A stretch of 64,000 bases of DNA from Arthrobacter rhizosphaerae. GTDB taxonomy: Bacteria > Actinomycetota > Actinomycetes > Actinomycetales > Micrococcaceae. Each line of letters opens with the position of its first letter. The first letter of the stretch is position 1. Under the pieces are notes generated by a model. The model saw only the letters and a list, made by a program, of their open reading frames with translations, was not told the DNA's origin and did not search any database. Of the stretch, positions 23,179-31,329 are shown piece by piece. The stretch spans positions 1 through 64,000 of the forward strand of contig NZ_JALLAN010000012.1 of assembly GCF_023062595.1 (NCBI RefSeq), in the 5' to 3' direction. A program made the position numbers and the translations under genes.

Positions 23179-24909
23179 ATGCCATCGGATCTGGAAGTCC
23201 CGACGCACAAAACCGCAGATGCTTGCCTTGCCTGCGGAGTGTCCGCCGCCGGCGGACATGCCGCACGGGTTGGTGTTGTTTGCGCGGGCTGTTGGGAATC
23301 CGCCCTGCCTACAGCATCAACAATGCTGTGCGACCGTGTCCACGACTTGCTGGAAGACCTGCACCCGGTCTCCCCGCTGGTGGTCGCACGGGCTGTGGCA
23401 GCAGCCCTTCCGGATCCGGAAGACCGTCTGCGGGTATGGTTTGAACTCGCCATCCGCAGTCTTGTCCCGGATGGCCAGGCGGGGCGCCGGAGCCTGAAGC
23501 TTCTGGCCCTCGTCCAGGAGTTGCGCCGTGCTGGGGTTTCGCTGTCGCTGCGCGGTTCATCGACACATGGTCTTTGCGGGAAGTGCCTGAACACAAGAGA
23601 GCTCCGGGGCCGACGAAAGGGAATTTCCGTGTGCGGGGAGTGCTGGCCAACGTTGCCGCCTCTGCTCCGTCCATGCTCGCGCTGCGACGACGTGGACTAC
23701 CAGAGCCCCGGCCGTCCACGGCTCTGCCGTGAATGCCTGTTCCACGACAAAATCCGCGACGTATTCAACCAAGAAGTCCTGCGGAAACAACCCTCCCTTG
23801 TCGGCGCCCGTGACGCCCTCCTCGCCGCAGACACAACGCACTGGAAGCAGTTCTTCGGAGGAGTGACAACCTGGCCACTTCTGAAGAGGATGCTCGCTGA
23901 CGGCGATGTCATTACCCACGAAGCGATTGATTCGTACGGAACACCAGACCAGATCAAGATTCTTCGATCCTTCCTCGTCACGACCGGGGCATTGCCCGTG
24001 CGTGACGAGCGGGTGGTCGCCCTTGAGGCCTGGATCAGCAGCACAGCGGACCAGATTGACCGTGCTGAAGACCGGCAGTCCTTCGTAAGGTTCGCCCGCT
24101 GGCGTCATCTGAGGCAGGCACGGCTGAAGGCCCTCACAGAGTCCCAACTAGGTTGGCGCCGACGTGAACTAATCCAAGTCTCAGGATTTCTGCACTCGCT
24201 CCACTCCACCGGGTTCGCGCTCCGAACCGCCACGCAGGCACACATTGATGCCTGGCTCGCCGCAGGGACAAAGGACCGCACACAAATACGCCCGTTCCTC
24301 CAATGGTGCCTGAACAATGCCATCACCGGCATCATGCACATCCCGGCGCTGCCCATCTCGTCGTTGCCGAAGACCGCCGCGCTGGCGGAAGACCAGAGGC
24401 AAAGGCTTCTGTGTGGGGTGCTTGACCCGGCGGTGGAACTGGACCCCAGGCTTCGTCTCGCAGCAGGGCTGGTACTCGTGTATGGGTCAAGGCCGCATGA
24501 AGTCGCGGGTCTGCGACTGAGCGATTTCGTCGTTGGCAAAGACTCCATCCACATCCGTTTCGGCCCGGAGCCGCTCCAGCTTCCGGAAGCGCTCGAAATC
24601 CACGCCCGAGCGGCCCTAGCGGCACGCTCTGTCGCCCGATTTGGCGGCCTCGGGGAAGACCACGAATGGCTATTCCCGGGGCCGATCCACGGCCGGCCGG
24701 TTACTACCTCAACAATGGGCCGGTGGCTCGGCGCGATCGGACTGGAACCGGCGGCCGCGCGCAGTACCGCCATGGGTCAACTTGCGATGCAACTGCCCCC
24801 GGTCATTCTGGCCCGCCTAACCGGCATCACCGTGGCCAGGGCTGCTGTATGGCAGGCGGCGACATCAGCCAGTCAAGCACGCAATCTCCCCGATGGCCCC
24901 GGGCGCTAA
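23179..24909 (+). CDS. Zinc-ribbon, degenerate tyrosine recombinase-like protein
   Basis: The 576-residue product starts with three Cys-rich units: ACLACGV with VCAGCW, LCGKCL with VCGECW, and RPCSRCD with LCRECL, within the first 190 residues. The C-terminal 250 residues look like a tyrosine recombinase: a core-binding helix set, then LVLVYGSRPHEVAGLRLSDFV with the first catalytic Arg. The box that should read H-x-x-R and G-H, and the terminal Tyr, are replaced (AARSTAMGQLAM, LTGITVARAAVWQ), so catalysis is doubtful. It is probably a DNA-binding partner of the intact integrase two genes upstream. Confidence 0.7.
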   Translation: MPSDLEVPTHKTADACLACGVSAAGGHAARVGVVCAGCWESALPTASTMLCDRVHDLLEDLHPVSPLVVARAVAAALPDPEDRLRVWFELAIRSLVPDGQAGRRSLKLLALVQELRRAGVSLSLRGSSTHGLCGKCLNTRELRGRRKGISVCGECWPTLPPLLRPCSRCDDVDYQSPGRPRLCRECLFHDKIRDVFNQEVLRKQPSLVGARDALLAADTTHWKQFFGGVTTWPLLKRMLADGDVITHEAIDSYGTPDQIKILRSFLVTTGALPVRDERVVALEAWISSTADQIDRAEDRQSFVRFARWRHLRQARLKALTESQLGWRRRELIQVSGFLHSLHSTGFALRTATQAHIDAWLAAGTKDRTQIRPFLQWCLNNAITGIMHIPALPISSLPKTAALAEDQRQRLLCGVLDPAVELDPRLRLAAGLVLVYGSRPHEVAGLRLSDFVVGKDSIHIRFGPEPLQLPEALEIHARAALAARSVARFGGLGEDHEWLFPGPIHGRPVTTSTMGRWLGAIGLEPAAARSTAMGQLAMQLPPVILARLTGITVARAAVWQAATSASQARNLPDGPGR

Positions 24910-25129
24910 GCTGCACGGGACAGCTGCTTGACGCGATGATCGGCGCAGGACGGACACCACCGGGTACCTTCCCTTCACGAAATGCCATCCCATACCTGGA
25001 GAAGGTCATTCCGGAAACTCTGAGTGGGATCGACAAAATCAATCTCATGTCACCAAGTGGTGGTGGCGAAGCCATCGGGACATTGTGTCCTGGTACTTGA
25101 CCCGGGCGATGGCCCAATAGAGTCGGGGG

Positions 25130-25876
25130 ATGGAACAGACTGTGGTTACGCTGGCCGAGCGGCCGGATTTGATTGATGAGATGTGGTCGCTGCCCAACAC
25201 ATGGCCGGCGTTCATGCGCCAGGATCCAGTCGGCAACCTCTGCTATGGCAACTTGGTGGAGGCATTCCCAGAACACCAATTGGTCGCACTTGACGAGCAG
25301 TCGAAGGTGATCGGGAAGGTCCACAGCGTCCCGATGTCGTGGGACCGGTCCCCGGAGAACCTTCCGGACCGAGGCTGGGATGCTGTCCTGGAACGGGCCT
25401 TCCAACCCTCTATCTCTGGGTCGGAATGCCAGGCAGTGTCGTTGATTGAAGCATTCCTGACTCCCGAGCACGCTGGACGAGGGCTGAGCAGCAAACTACT
25501 GGTTGCCGCCAAGGAGAATGCGGCAAAGATGGGGTACCGGGACCTCCTGGGGCCGATCAGACCCACGGGAAAGGCCGCGTTTCCGCACGAAAGCATGAAG
25601 GACTACGTTGCCCGCCTTGATGGGGACGGGCTGCCCGTTGATCCATGGCTGAGAACACACGTTCGCTTGGGCGGAGTAGTGATGAAGGTGTGTCCTGTCG
25701 CGATGACTATTCCGGGAACGCTGTCTCAATGGCGGGAATGGACTGGACTCGAACTGACTTCCAGCGGAGCGGTGGAGGTGCCCGGCGCGTTGACGCCAGT
25801 GCATGTTTCAGTGGAGCACGATCACGGTGTCTATATCGAACCCAACGTTTGGGTTCGTCACCAGTTGACCGAATAG
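25130..25876 (+). CDS. GNAT-family acetyltransferase-like protein
   Basis: The 248-residue product shows a GNAT core: acceptor strands (HQLVALDEQSKVIGKVHSVP), the acetyl-CoA loop region LIEAFLTPEHAGRGLSSKLL (the R-G-x-x-S pattern stands for Q/R-x-x-G-x-G/A), and a following helix AAKENAAKMGYRDLLGPIRP. The C-terminal 80 residues are not typical of small GNATs and may bind substrate. The substrate is unknown. It stands alone, convergent with the hydrolase gene, 44 bases apart. Confidence 0.7.
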   Translation: MEQTVVTLAERPDLIDEMWSLPNTWPAFMRQDPVGNLCYGNLVEAFPEHQLVALDEQSKVIGKVHSVPMSWDRSPENLPDRGWDAVLERAFQPSISGSECQAVSLIEAFLTPEHAGRGLSSKLLVAAKENAAKMGYRDLLGPIRPTGKAAFPHESMKDYVARLDGDGLPVDPWLRTHVRLGGVVMKVCPVAMTIPGTLSQWREWTGLELTSSGAVEVPGALTPVHVSVEHDHGVYIEPNVWVRHQLTE

Positions 25877-25920
25877 GGGCCGACCTTCTTTCCGAACTGG
25901 TAGGGCGAACACGTTCAGTA

Positions 25921-26775
25921 CTAAGCACGTCCTTTTGAGACCGGAGGTATTTCTGCGGGGGATGGAAAGAACCTGGTGAGAAATGACCTCAGTGCCGCGA
26001 CCCATTCATCGAAGGCATCGAGGTGTCCATCGTGTGATGCTCCAGTCAGGTCGACGCGCCGGACGTTCCGTCCTCGCTCGATGAACGCGGACTTCTCATC
26101 GGCGGAGAACATCCCCTTTTCTCCGTACACCACAAGCGTCGGGGCACTTACGCTCTCCCACTCCGCCCAGCGAGGGATGATGACGTCATTCATCGTTTTG
26201 ACCATGACGTCCGGGTCGAATCGCGGCCACAGGCCGTCGGCTCTGTCTTCCAGATCGGCCACCCAGGCTCGCGGAAGCGGTCCGTCACCTAGGTAAGCTC
26301 GGGCGGCCTCGCGGTCCGGGAACGGGACGGGCCAGGAACGGAAGAAATCACCAATGCCCTCGTATTCAGCAGGACTACCTCCGCCGGGGCCGGATTCGAG
26401 CAGCACCAGCTTCGTCACAAGATCGGGCCGTGCCGCTGCGAGGAGCATCGCCGTATGCCCGCCCATCGACTGGCCTACCAGGACGACAGGGGCGCCCACC
26501 GCCGTTTTGATCACCTGTACGACGTCGGACACGAAGGCCTCGCGGGAGAGGTTGCTTGGGATACGTGTGCTGTATCCATGGCCGCGCAGGTCAACCAGAA
26601 CCGTTCGGAATTCGGGCAAAGCCCCGGCCGTGGCGAAAAACTCCCGAGAACTCCCCGCCAGCCCGTGCAGGATCACGATGGGCGGCCCTTCACCACCGGT
26701 GTCGAAGCAGTGGATCCGCTCTTCCGGTCCGACATCGATATCGAAGGTTCGGGCAAAGTCCATGTGCGCATCCAT
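25921..26775 (-). CDS. Alpha/beta-fold hydrolase
   Basis: From ATG 26775 (MDAHMDFARTF), preceded by GGTGAGGGG, the product has 284 residues. HGLAGSSREF is the oxyanion region, GQSMGGH holds the nucleophile serine, and ASHDGHLD holds the catalytic histidine; an acid is likely in VVYGEKG or nearby. The cap domain includes PRAWVADLEDRADGLWPRF. Family members cleave esters, epoxides or lactones; the substrate is not predictable. Longer in-frame starts up to 26892 have no ribosome site. Confidence 0.8.
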   Translation of the reverse strand: MDAHMDFARTFDIDVGPEERIHCFDTGGEGPPIVILHGLAGSSREFFATAGALPEFRTVLVDLRGHGYSTRIPSNLSREAFVSDVVQVIKTAVGAPVVLVGQSMGGHTAMLLAAARPDLVTKLVLLESGPGGGSPAEYEGIGDFFRSWPVPFPDREAARAYLGDGPLPRAWVADLEDRADGLWPRFDPDVMVKTMNDVIIPRWAEWESVSAPTLVVYGEKGMFSADEKSAFIERGRNVRRVDLTGASHDGHLDAFDEWVAALRSFLTRFFPSPAEIPPVSKGRA

Positions 26776-27145
26776 CCCCTCACCGTACTGCCAGCGCACT
26801 GGTCCCAAGGAACAGAGGGCTTCGTTCCTGCCAGAGGAACGCGGGCGTCGCTGACCGGTGACGCCCCGTTGGGAGCGAGCCGAGGATGGCATCGGTGTAC
26901 AAGTACCAATGTCACTGAACGTGCGCCCGCATCCGAAGGCAGCGGCTTCACGTCTGCCAATAGCCCTGCATATTTCGGAGAACTATTCGACCAAAAGCTA
27001 CTCCGCAAACTACCGATACTCTCTGCGAATCGCATGGTGTCCATTGTGGGGGAGGGGTACGACAGGAACGGTTTGCGCGACCAATGTCGTTTGGCGTCTG
27101 GGTGCACGCGAAAGGCGGCTGCCGCGGAGGGTGATGTTCGGCCAG
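26776..27145. other. Intergenic, no gene recognised
   Basis: Nothing is supported between the hydrolase start and the end of the excisionase-like gene. Confidence 0.4.
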
Positions 27146-27421
27146 TCAGTTGGCAGGGGCGAGCCGAACTCTCGCCCGCGTACCGATGAGCCGCTCCCTG
27201 GAGGCTGGCTTTGCAGCGGCCGGACCAGCCGGCGGGTGACTCCCGGGGAGAACTTCACTCAGCCGTGCGATTTCCATTATGTGCTCGGAAGTGAAGATGA
27301 TCTTGCCCTTCCCCCAGCACGCGTGGGGAAATCGCCCGCTGGCAGCACCATCTCGTAGCCACGCTTCCGTGCACCGCATAAGGGCAGCTGCCTCGGCTGG
27401 TTCAAAGAATTCAAGATCCAT
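27146..27421 (-). CDS. Excisionase/MerR-type HTH protein
   Basis: The 91-residue product has a winged-HTH of the excisionase kind in residues 1-55: FFEPAEAAALMRCTEAWLRD followed by RFPHACWGKGKIIFTSEHI, a layout common to Xis-like proteins of actinobacterial mobile elements. The tail is disordered and basic. It stands divergent from the protease operon, with the 28-base palindrome in the shared gap. It may be the directionality factor of a nearby integrative element or just a regulator; no integrase is directly adjacent. Confidence 0.65.
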   Translation of the reverse strand: MDLEFFEPAEAAALMRCTEAWLRDGAASGRFPHACWGKGKIIFTSEHIMEIARLSEVLPGSHPPAGPAAAKPASRERLIGTRARVRLAPAN

Positions 27422-27542
27422 CGGAACTCGCTAGTGTCTCGACTGCTTTGGGAGTTCATGCTGTATTGACGTGGCATAGAACATGACTTAGTTGCCTAAA
27501 GCCGGCCGGGCTCAATAAAACGGGGCATTAAATCTTCGCTTA

Positions 27543-27570
27543 CCAAGCTCTGGACATGTCCAGAGCTTGG
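27543..27570. promoter_or_regulatory. Perfect 28-base palindrome (operator candidate O1)
   Basis: Arms of 14 bases, CCAAGCTCTGGACA and its exact complement, meet without a spacer. The core CTCTGGAC-AT-GTCCAGAG shares half-site and spacing with the palindrome at 31165-31188. It lies 59 bases before the protease operon and 120 bases before the divergent excisionase-like gene. No T-run follows, so a terminator is unlikely. Confidence 0.65.
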
Positions 27571-27628
27571 GAGTTCAATGGAGGTCTACTGGTTGTCTCT
27601 CCGATTCCGACGATGACGATGTCGTGGG

Positions 27629-28156
27629 ATGTTGCATTGGAATGACATAGGCATTTTGGGGATGCTCATGGAAGATCGTTCAGACGTAGGAACAACTCCG
27701 GCGGAACGCGCTGCGCTTGCCTTTGAGACCCTGCGGCTACCTGCCCATCTCACCCTTGAACGCCTTGTCGAACTTGTCGAGGGTATCCGTAAACGCCGCA
27801 TTGAGATTGAGATCACGGGAGTACTCAACGGCGGATCCATCTGCGGGCTGTGGTTGTCGACGGATACGAGGGAGATCATCCTGCACGCCGAGACCCCGTC
27901 TGCCCTTCATAGGCAACAATTCGTACTGCATGAGCTGGGGCACATGGTTCTCCGCCACGATGAGTTGGTTCTCCCTTCGGCGTACGCCAGCGTCCTCTTT
28001 CCGAATCTGTCCGGCGAGCTTGTTACCAGAGTGCTTGCGCGAAGCAGCTTCGTGGACCACCTTGAGGCTGCAGCCGAAACGCTGGCGGACCTATTCGCCG
28101 CCGCAATCCGGGAGAGCACCACTGAGCCACGATCGTTTGAACGGATTTTCGGGTGA
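27629..28156 (+). CDS. ImmA/IrrE-like metallopeptidase
   Basis: The 175-residue product contains HELGHMVLRHD (His101, Glu102, His105), the zinc site of ImmA/IrrE-like (DUF955) peptidases, preceded by LHRQQF as usual. A helical N-terminal part (LTLERLVELVEGIRKRRIEI) and a strand pair ICGLWLSTDTREIILHAE complete the fold. ATG 27662 or 27668 are possible later starts. Such peptidases typically cleave a paired XRE repressor; an XRE gene lies two genes downstream. The stop overlaps the next start, so the operon is coupled. In streptomycetes the same trio is found as an uncharacterised locus. Confidence 0.8.
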   Translation: MLHWNDIGILGMLMEDRSDVGTTPAERAALAFETLRLPAHLTLERLVELVEGIRKRRIEIEITGVLNGGSICGLWLSTDTREIILHAETPSALHRQQFVLHELGHMVLRHDELVLPSAYASVLFPNLSGELVTRVLARSSFVDHLEAAAETLADLFAAAIRESTTEPRSFERIFG

Positions 28157-29184
28157 CTCAGCTCGTGGCGGCCTCCCTGATCTGGGCGCTTGCGCTTTGC
28201 CTGTTGCCGGGAATCCGACTGCGCGCCGACCACAGTATTTTGGTGGCAGCTGTCACCATCGCTTCGGCGCTCACGCTGAACATCGACCCGGTCTACATGG
28301 CCGGAGACTCGTTGCTGGGTCATCGAAATGTGTTAGACCTGATCGCGAACATCTTGATGGTCGTTGGCATCTACTTCCTGTCCAGGGCGATCCTTCGTGC
28401 TGCTGACTCCAGAGAGCCTTCCGCACAGCCCGACCACTTCGGGCTCGCTGTTTTGGTTCTCGTCATTATTGGCCTCATTGCAAGTTTCGCCACCGTGTCA
28501 GCTCCCTACTCCTCAACCAGTTTCATGAAGGACTTTGGCGACCAATGGTCCGCGGCTATCTATTCGGCCGTTCAAATTGGCTACATCGGAGTCGTCGTAG
28601 GCATTACGGGGTACACGTGTTTCAGATTCCGGGGCGATATGTTCAGGCCATACTTCCGAATAGCGTTCACCCTTATCGGTATTGGTTGTTCATTGGCGAT
28701 CGTTGTAGTTCTGGCCGTCTTGGGCATGGATGTTCTCCATTTACAGGGTGATCTGCCAGGGATGAACGCACTTTCCCTTGTTTACGACTCTGCCGTCGTC
28801 GGAGCCATGGCGTTTCTGTGTGCTGGACTCGCTCTGCCACCCACGGCTCGTCGGATTTCCCGTAGGAGGGAAGCGAAGACGGAAGCCGCCTTGGTAGACA
28901 TGCTTTCCGATGTCTGGGAAAAGACTACAGATGCGAAGCGTGAGGTCCGGCTCCTACCCAACGGCAATATTGAGTATCAACGTGACTCAGCGAGGTGGCG
29001 CCTCCACCGGATGTTGGTCGAAATCCAGGATGCCCTCCTCCTCGAGCCAATGCTCTTGAGTGTCTTGGATGACCGCGACCACCACGTTCTCGACAGTGTG
29101 GAGGCCCATCTGGCCACTCCTCCATCGTGGAAGGAAGATCGAATGGGTCACCACTATGTCGAAGGGGGAAAGGAGGTTACGTGA
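28153..29184 (+). CDS. MAB_1171c-type membrane protein (DUF6545)
   Basis: The 343-residue product has about seven membrane helices in residues 1-230 (for example LVAASLIWALALCLLPGI, LAVLVLVIIGLIASF, IGIGCSLAIVVVLAVLG), then a cytoplasmic domain of about 110 residues with RWRLHRMLVEIQDALLLL-like helices, matching the MAB_1171c/DUF6545 pattern. Transport is often stated in annotation of this family but not proven; it may as well be a sensor. GTG start overlaps the peptidase stop by four bases, and the end overlaps the HTH start. Function unknown. Confidence 0.7.
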   Translation: MTQLVAASLIWALALCLLPGIRLRADHSILVAAVTIASALTLNIDPVYMAGDSLLGHRNVLDLIANILMVVGIYFLSRAILRAADSREPSAQPDHFGLAVLVLVIIGLIASFATVSAPYSSTSFMKDFGDQWSAAIYSAVQIGYIGVVVGITGYTCFRFRGDMFRPYFRIAFTLIGIGCSLAIVVVLAVLGMDVLHLQGDLPGMNALSLVYDSAVVGAMAFLCAGLALPPTARRISRRREAKTEAALVDMLSDVWEKTTDAKREVRLLPNGNIEYQRDSARWRLHRMLVEIQDALLLEPMLLSVLDDRDHHVLDSVEAHLATPPSWKEDRMGHHYVEGGKEVT

Positions 29185-29642
29185 CAGAATCAGACGCCTA
29201 TTCGTTGGAAACGCCTCAAGAAAGACTCGCCCGGAAGCTCAACCTCCTGCTTGACCTCTTCGAGGCCAAAGGGTCAGAACCTCTTACCTATCCACAGATC
29301 AGTCACCACATGGAGCAACGTGGAACTCCTCTGTCGCGCTCGCGGTGGGCTTACATGAGGAGCGGTGACAGTTCCCTGGCGACCGATGAGGCACTTTTGC
29401 GGAATCTCGCCGAATTTTTCGGTGTCGACTCCGATTACCTCCTGGATGATTCTGGCGACGTTCCCGGGCTCGTTGAGGCTCAACTGGAGTTGCTGCGTAG
29501 TTTGCGTGAAGCTCGAGTCCGGAACTTTGCTGCACGCCAGTTGCAGGGAATATCCCCTGAAACGCTCTTGCGGCTTCGTAAGGTAATCGATGAACGTTTG
29601 GGAGGCGATGACCAAGGTGGCGAAGAATACCGTCGGTCGTAA
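29181..29642 (+). CDS. XRE/EspR-like helix-turn-helix regulator (1)
   Basis: GTG 29181 is preceded by AGGAGG and overlaps the membrane protein stop. The 153-residue product has an HTH in residues 12-90 (RLARKLNLLLDLFEAKG, SRSRWAYMRSG, LLRNLAEFFGVDSDYLL), the order seen in EspR-like XRE proteins, and a C-terminal helical domain (AQLELLRSLREARVRNFAAR, SPETLLRLRKVIDERL) likely for dimerisation. It is paralogous over its whole length to the gene at 31330. I infer it is the repressor controlled by the peptidase and binds the O1/O2 palindromes. Confidence 0.8.
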   Translation: MTESDAYSLETPQERLARKLNLLLDLFEAKGSEPLTYPQISHHMEQRGTPLSRSRWAYMRSGDSSLATDEALLRNLAEFFGVDSDYLLDDSGDVPGLVEAQLELLRSLREARVRNFAARQLQGISPETLLRLRKVIDERLGGDDQGGEEYRRS

Positions 29643-30855
29643 CGTCATTGGGATCGCAACGGCCCTGGCAGCTGCTGGGGGCGTTGCTGCATTCGCTGGT
29701 GCCGCCTATTTTGCCCGTGAGGTTGTCGTTCCAAAGACAATGCGCAAGGAGGACCTTCTCATCCGCCGAGTCTTCTACGACGACGACGGCGCGCTACACA
29801 TCGATCTGCCTGCTTCACCACAAACAACGGCGCCCGGGCGTTACAGCCTTTGGTTCGCCGCAGGGTCGGGCCATGCCTGCGTCGGTCGGGTCACAGGCAC
29901 GGATGCTGAAGCCGGCACAGTCACGCGCATCGTGGAGCGGGTCGACACCGGCGATTTGACCACAGTCAAGGCTGGAATCTGGAGCGGATACGTATTCTCC
30001 AAGCCGGATCAGCTCAACCTGCCATATTCGGAAGTCCAGATCGCGACTTCGCACGGCGTCGCTCCGGCCTGGATTTTCCCGCACACCAACCCCTCGGACG
30101 CGTCTACCAAATGGGCGATACACATCCATGGGATGGGAGGATCCAGGGCCGGTGCTCTCCGAGGAGTTCCAGTTGCCCGTCGACTGGGCTACACGACGCT
30201 GGTTGTATCGCTCCGGAACGACCGTGAGGGACCAGCTTCGACAGATGCTCGCTACATGTTGGGGCAAACCGAATGGCTTGATGTCGAGGAAGCCGTCAAG
30301 TTCGCAATAAGTGAGGGTGCCCAGGAGATATTGCTATTCGGTTGGTCCCTGGGCGGGTCTATCGCTCTACGATTGGCCGATTTGTCTGAGTACTCGGGGT
30401 ATATCTCTGGGCTCGTACTTGATGCCCCTGTTCTCGACTGGACCAGGACGTTGACCACGAACGCCAGGGCAAGCGGACTTCCTGGGCTGATCGCTTCTTT
30501 GGGGCTACTCCTTATGCAGTCCAGGGCATTCGGATGGGTTACCGGGCTCGAAGAGCCACTTGATTTTCGATCGCTGGATTGGGTGGCACAGGCAGTCAGG
30601 CTCCATAAGCCGATACTTATCCTGCATGGAAGAGGAGATCTTTCCACACCGTTCGAAGCGTCGGAGCTCGCCGCCAAGCTTCGTCCGGACTTGATTCAAC
30701 TGGTCCCCTTCGAAGTGGAGGGACATTCGCAGGAGTGGAACGTTGATCCTGAGAAGTGGGAGAGCGCAGTGGCTTCCTGGATCTTGGGCCTAAGTGCGGA
30801 GGCAAAGGAACTGGACGAAGTCGAAGAGTTGACGGAGACGGTGGCGAAGTCCTGA
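29590..30855 (+). CDS. Membrane-anchored alpha/beta hydrolase
   Basis: The 421-residue product (or 415 from ATG 29608) has one N-terminal membrane helix (residues 20-45, VIGIATALAAAGGVAAFAGA) and a large outside or inside hydrolase domain: IHIHGMGGSRAG (oxyanion), FGWSLGGSIAL (nucleophile Ser), ILHGRGDLSTPF (acid Asp) and EVEGHSQEW (His). The catalytic triad is complete. It overlaps the end of the HTH gene by 53 bases and is thus part of the operon. Hydrolases of this kind cleave acyl or ester bonds of lipids or peptides; I infer it as effector or sensor enzyme of the unit. Confidence 0.75.
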   Translation: MNVWEAMTKVAKNTVGRNVIGIATALAAAGGVAAFAGAAYFAREVVVPKTMRKEDLLIRRVFYDDDGALHIDLPASPQTTAPGRYSLWFAAGSGHACVGRVTGTDAEAGTVTRIVERVDTGDLTTVKAGIWSGYVFSKPDQLNLPYSEVQIATSHGVAPAWIFPHTNPSDASTKWAIHIHGMGGSRAGALRGVPVARRLGYTTLVVSLRNDREGPASTDARYMLGQTEWLDVEEAVKFAISEGAQEILLFGWSLGGSIALRLADLSEYSGYISGLVLDAPVLDWTRTLTTNARASGLPGLIASLGLLLMQSRAFGWVTGLEEPLDFRSLDWVAQAVRLHKPILILHGRGDLSTPFEASELAAKLRPDLIQLVPFEVEGHSQEWNVDPEKWESAVASWILGLSAEAKELDEVEELTETVAKS

Positions 30856-31130
30856 TCCATAGGCATGAACGAACCAGCCGTAATGACTTCACCGGCAAAA
30901 CAGGCTGCGAGGGCTTCGAGCTGTCCACGAACTTGTTCGGGACAAGCCTCAAACCTCTTGGCTGGTAGGGGCTCAACAAGCCCAGCAGAGTGCAGCAGCG
31001 CTAGGTGCCGGCGGACGACTGCGGGTGATGTGTCGAGTTCGGAACCGATTTCGCCACATGTTGAGGGCCCGTTCCTGAGAAGGAAGCGGAGGATTTGACT
31101 TCGCTTTCGGTGCATCAAGATGTTCGACAT
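30696..31130 (-). CDS. ArsR-like winged-helix regulator (1)
   Basis: The product from ATG 31130 (MSNILMHRKRSQILRFLLRN) has an ArsR-type HTH: PSTCGEIGSELDTSPAVVRR, HLALLHSAGLVEPL. About 95 residues would be a normal length. The open frame goes on for 50 residues antisense to the end of the hydrolase gene, rich in serine (SVNSSTSSSSFAS), which is unusual and could mean that the true stop was lost by a shift. No metal-binding cysteines of the ArsR type are seen. It is divergent from the XRE (2) gene, with palindrome O2 35 bases before its start. Confidence 0.55.
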   Translation of the reverse strand: MSNILMHRKRSQILRFLLRNGPSTCGEIGSELDTSPAVVRRHLALLHSAGLVEPLPAKRFEACPEQVRGQLEALAACFAGEVITAGSFMPMDQDFATVSVNSSTSSSSFASALRPKIQEATALSHFSGSTFHSCECPSTSKGTS

Positions 31131-31164
31131 TGAGACCACAGCTTGAGTAACGGGAGGATTTGTC

Positions 31165-31188
31165 CTGCTGTAGACGGGTCTACAGCAG
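31165..31188. promoter_or_regulatory. 24-base palindrome (operator candidate O2)
   Basis: CTGCTGTAGAC and its exact complement are separated by GG. The core CTGTAGAC-GG-GTCTACAG shares CT-x-T-x-GAC, the two-base centre and the mirror half with O1 at 27543. It lies between the ArsR (1) start at 31130 and the XRE (2) start at 31330. Confidence 0.6.
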
Positions 31189-31329
31189 CAGGCTACTCCT
31201 TTGGATGCGATGTGGGAAGCCTCCCATGTACATTTGCCGGTGATTGCCCCTAAAGATGACTCGCGGAATACTGGGGGCAAGAAGTGAGGCCTACCTGACA
31301 GGCCTTCGGTTTGAATGAAGGGATAGGCG

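Noticed and set aside
27543..27570. The 28-base palindrome as transcription terminator
   Set aside because: No loop and no T-run on either strand; it lies in a promoter gap between divergent genes.
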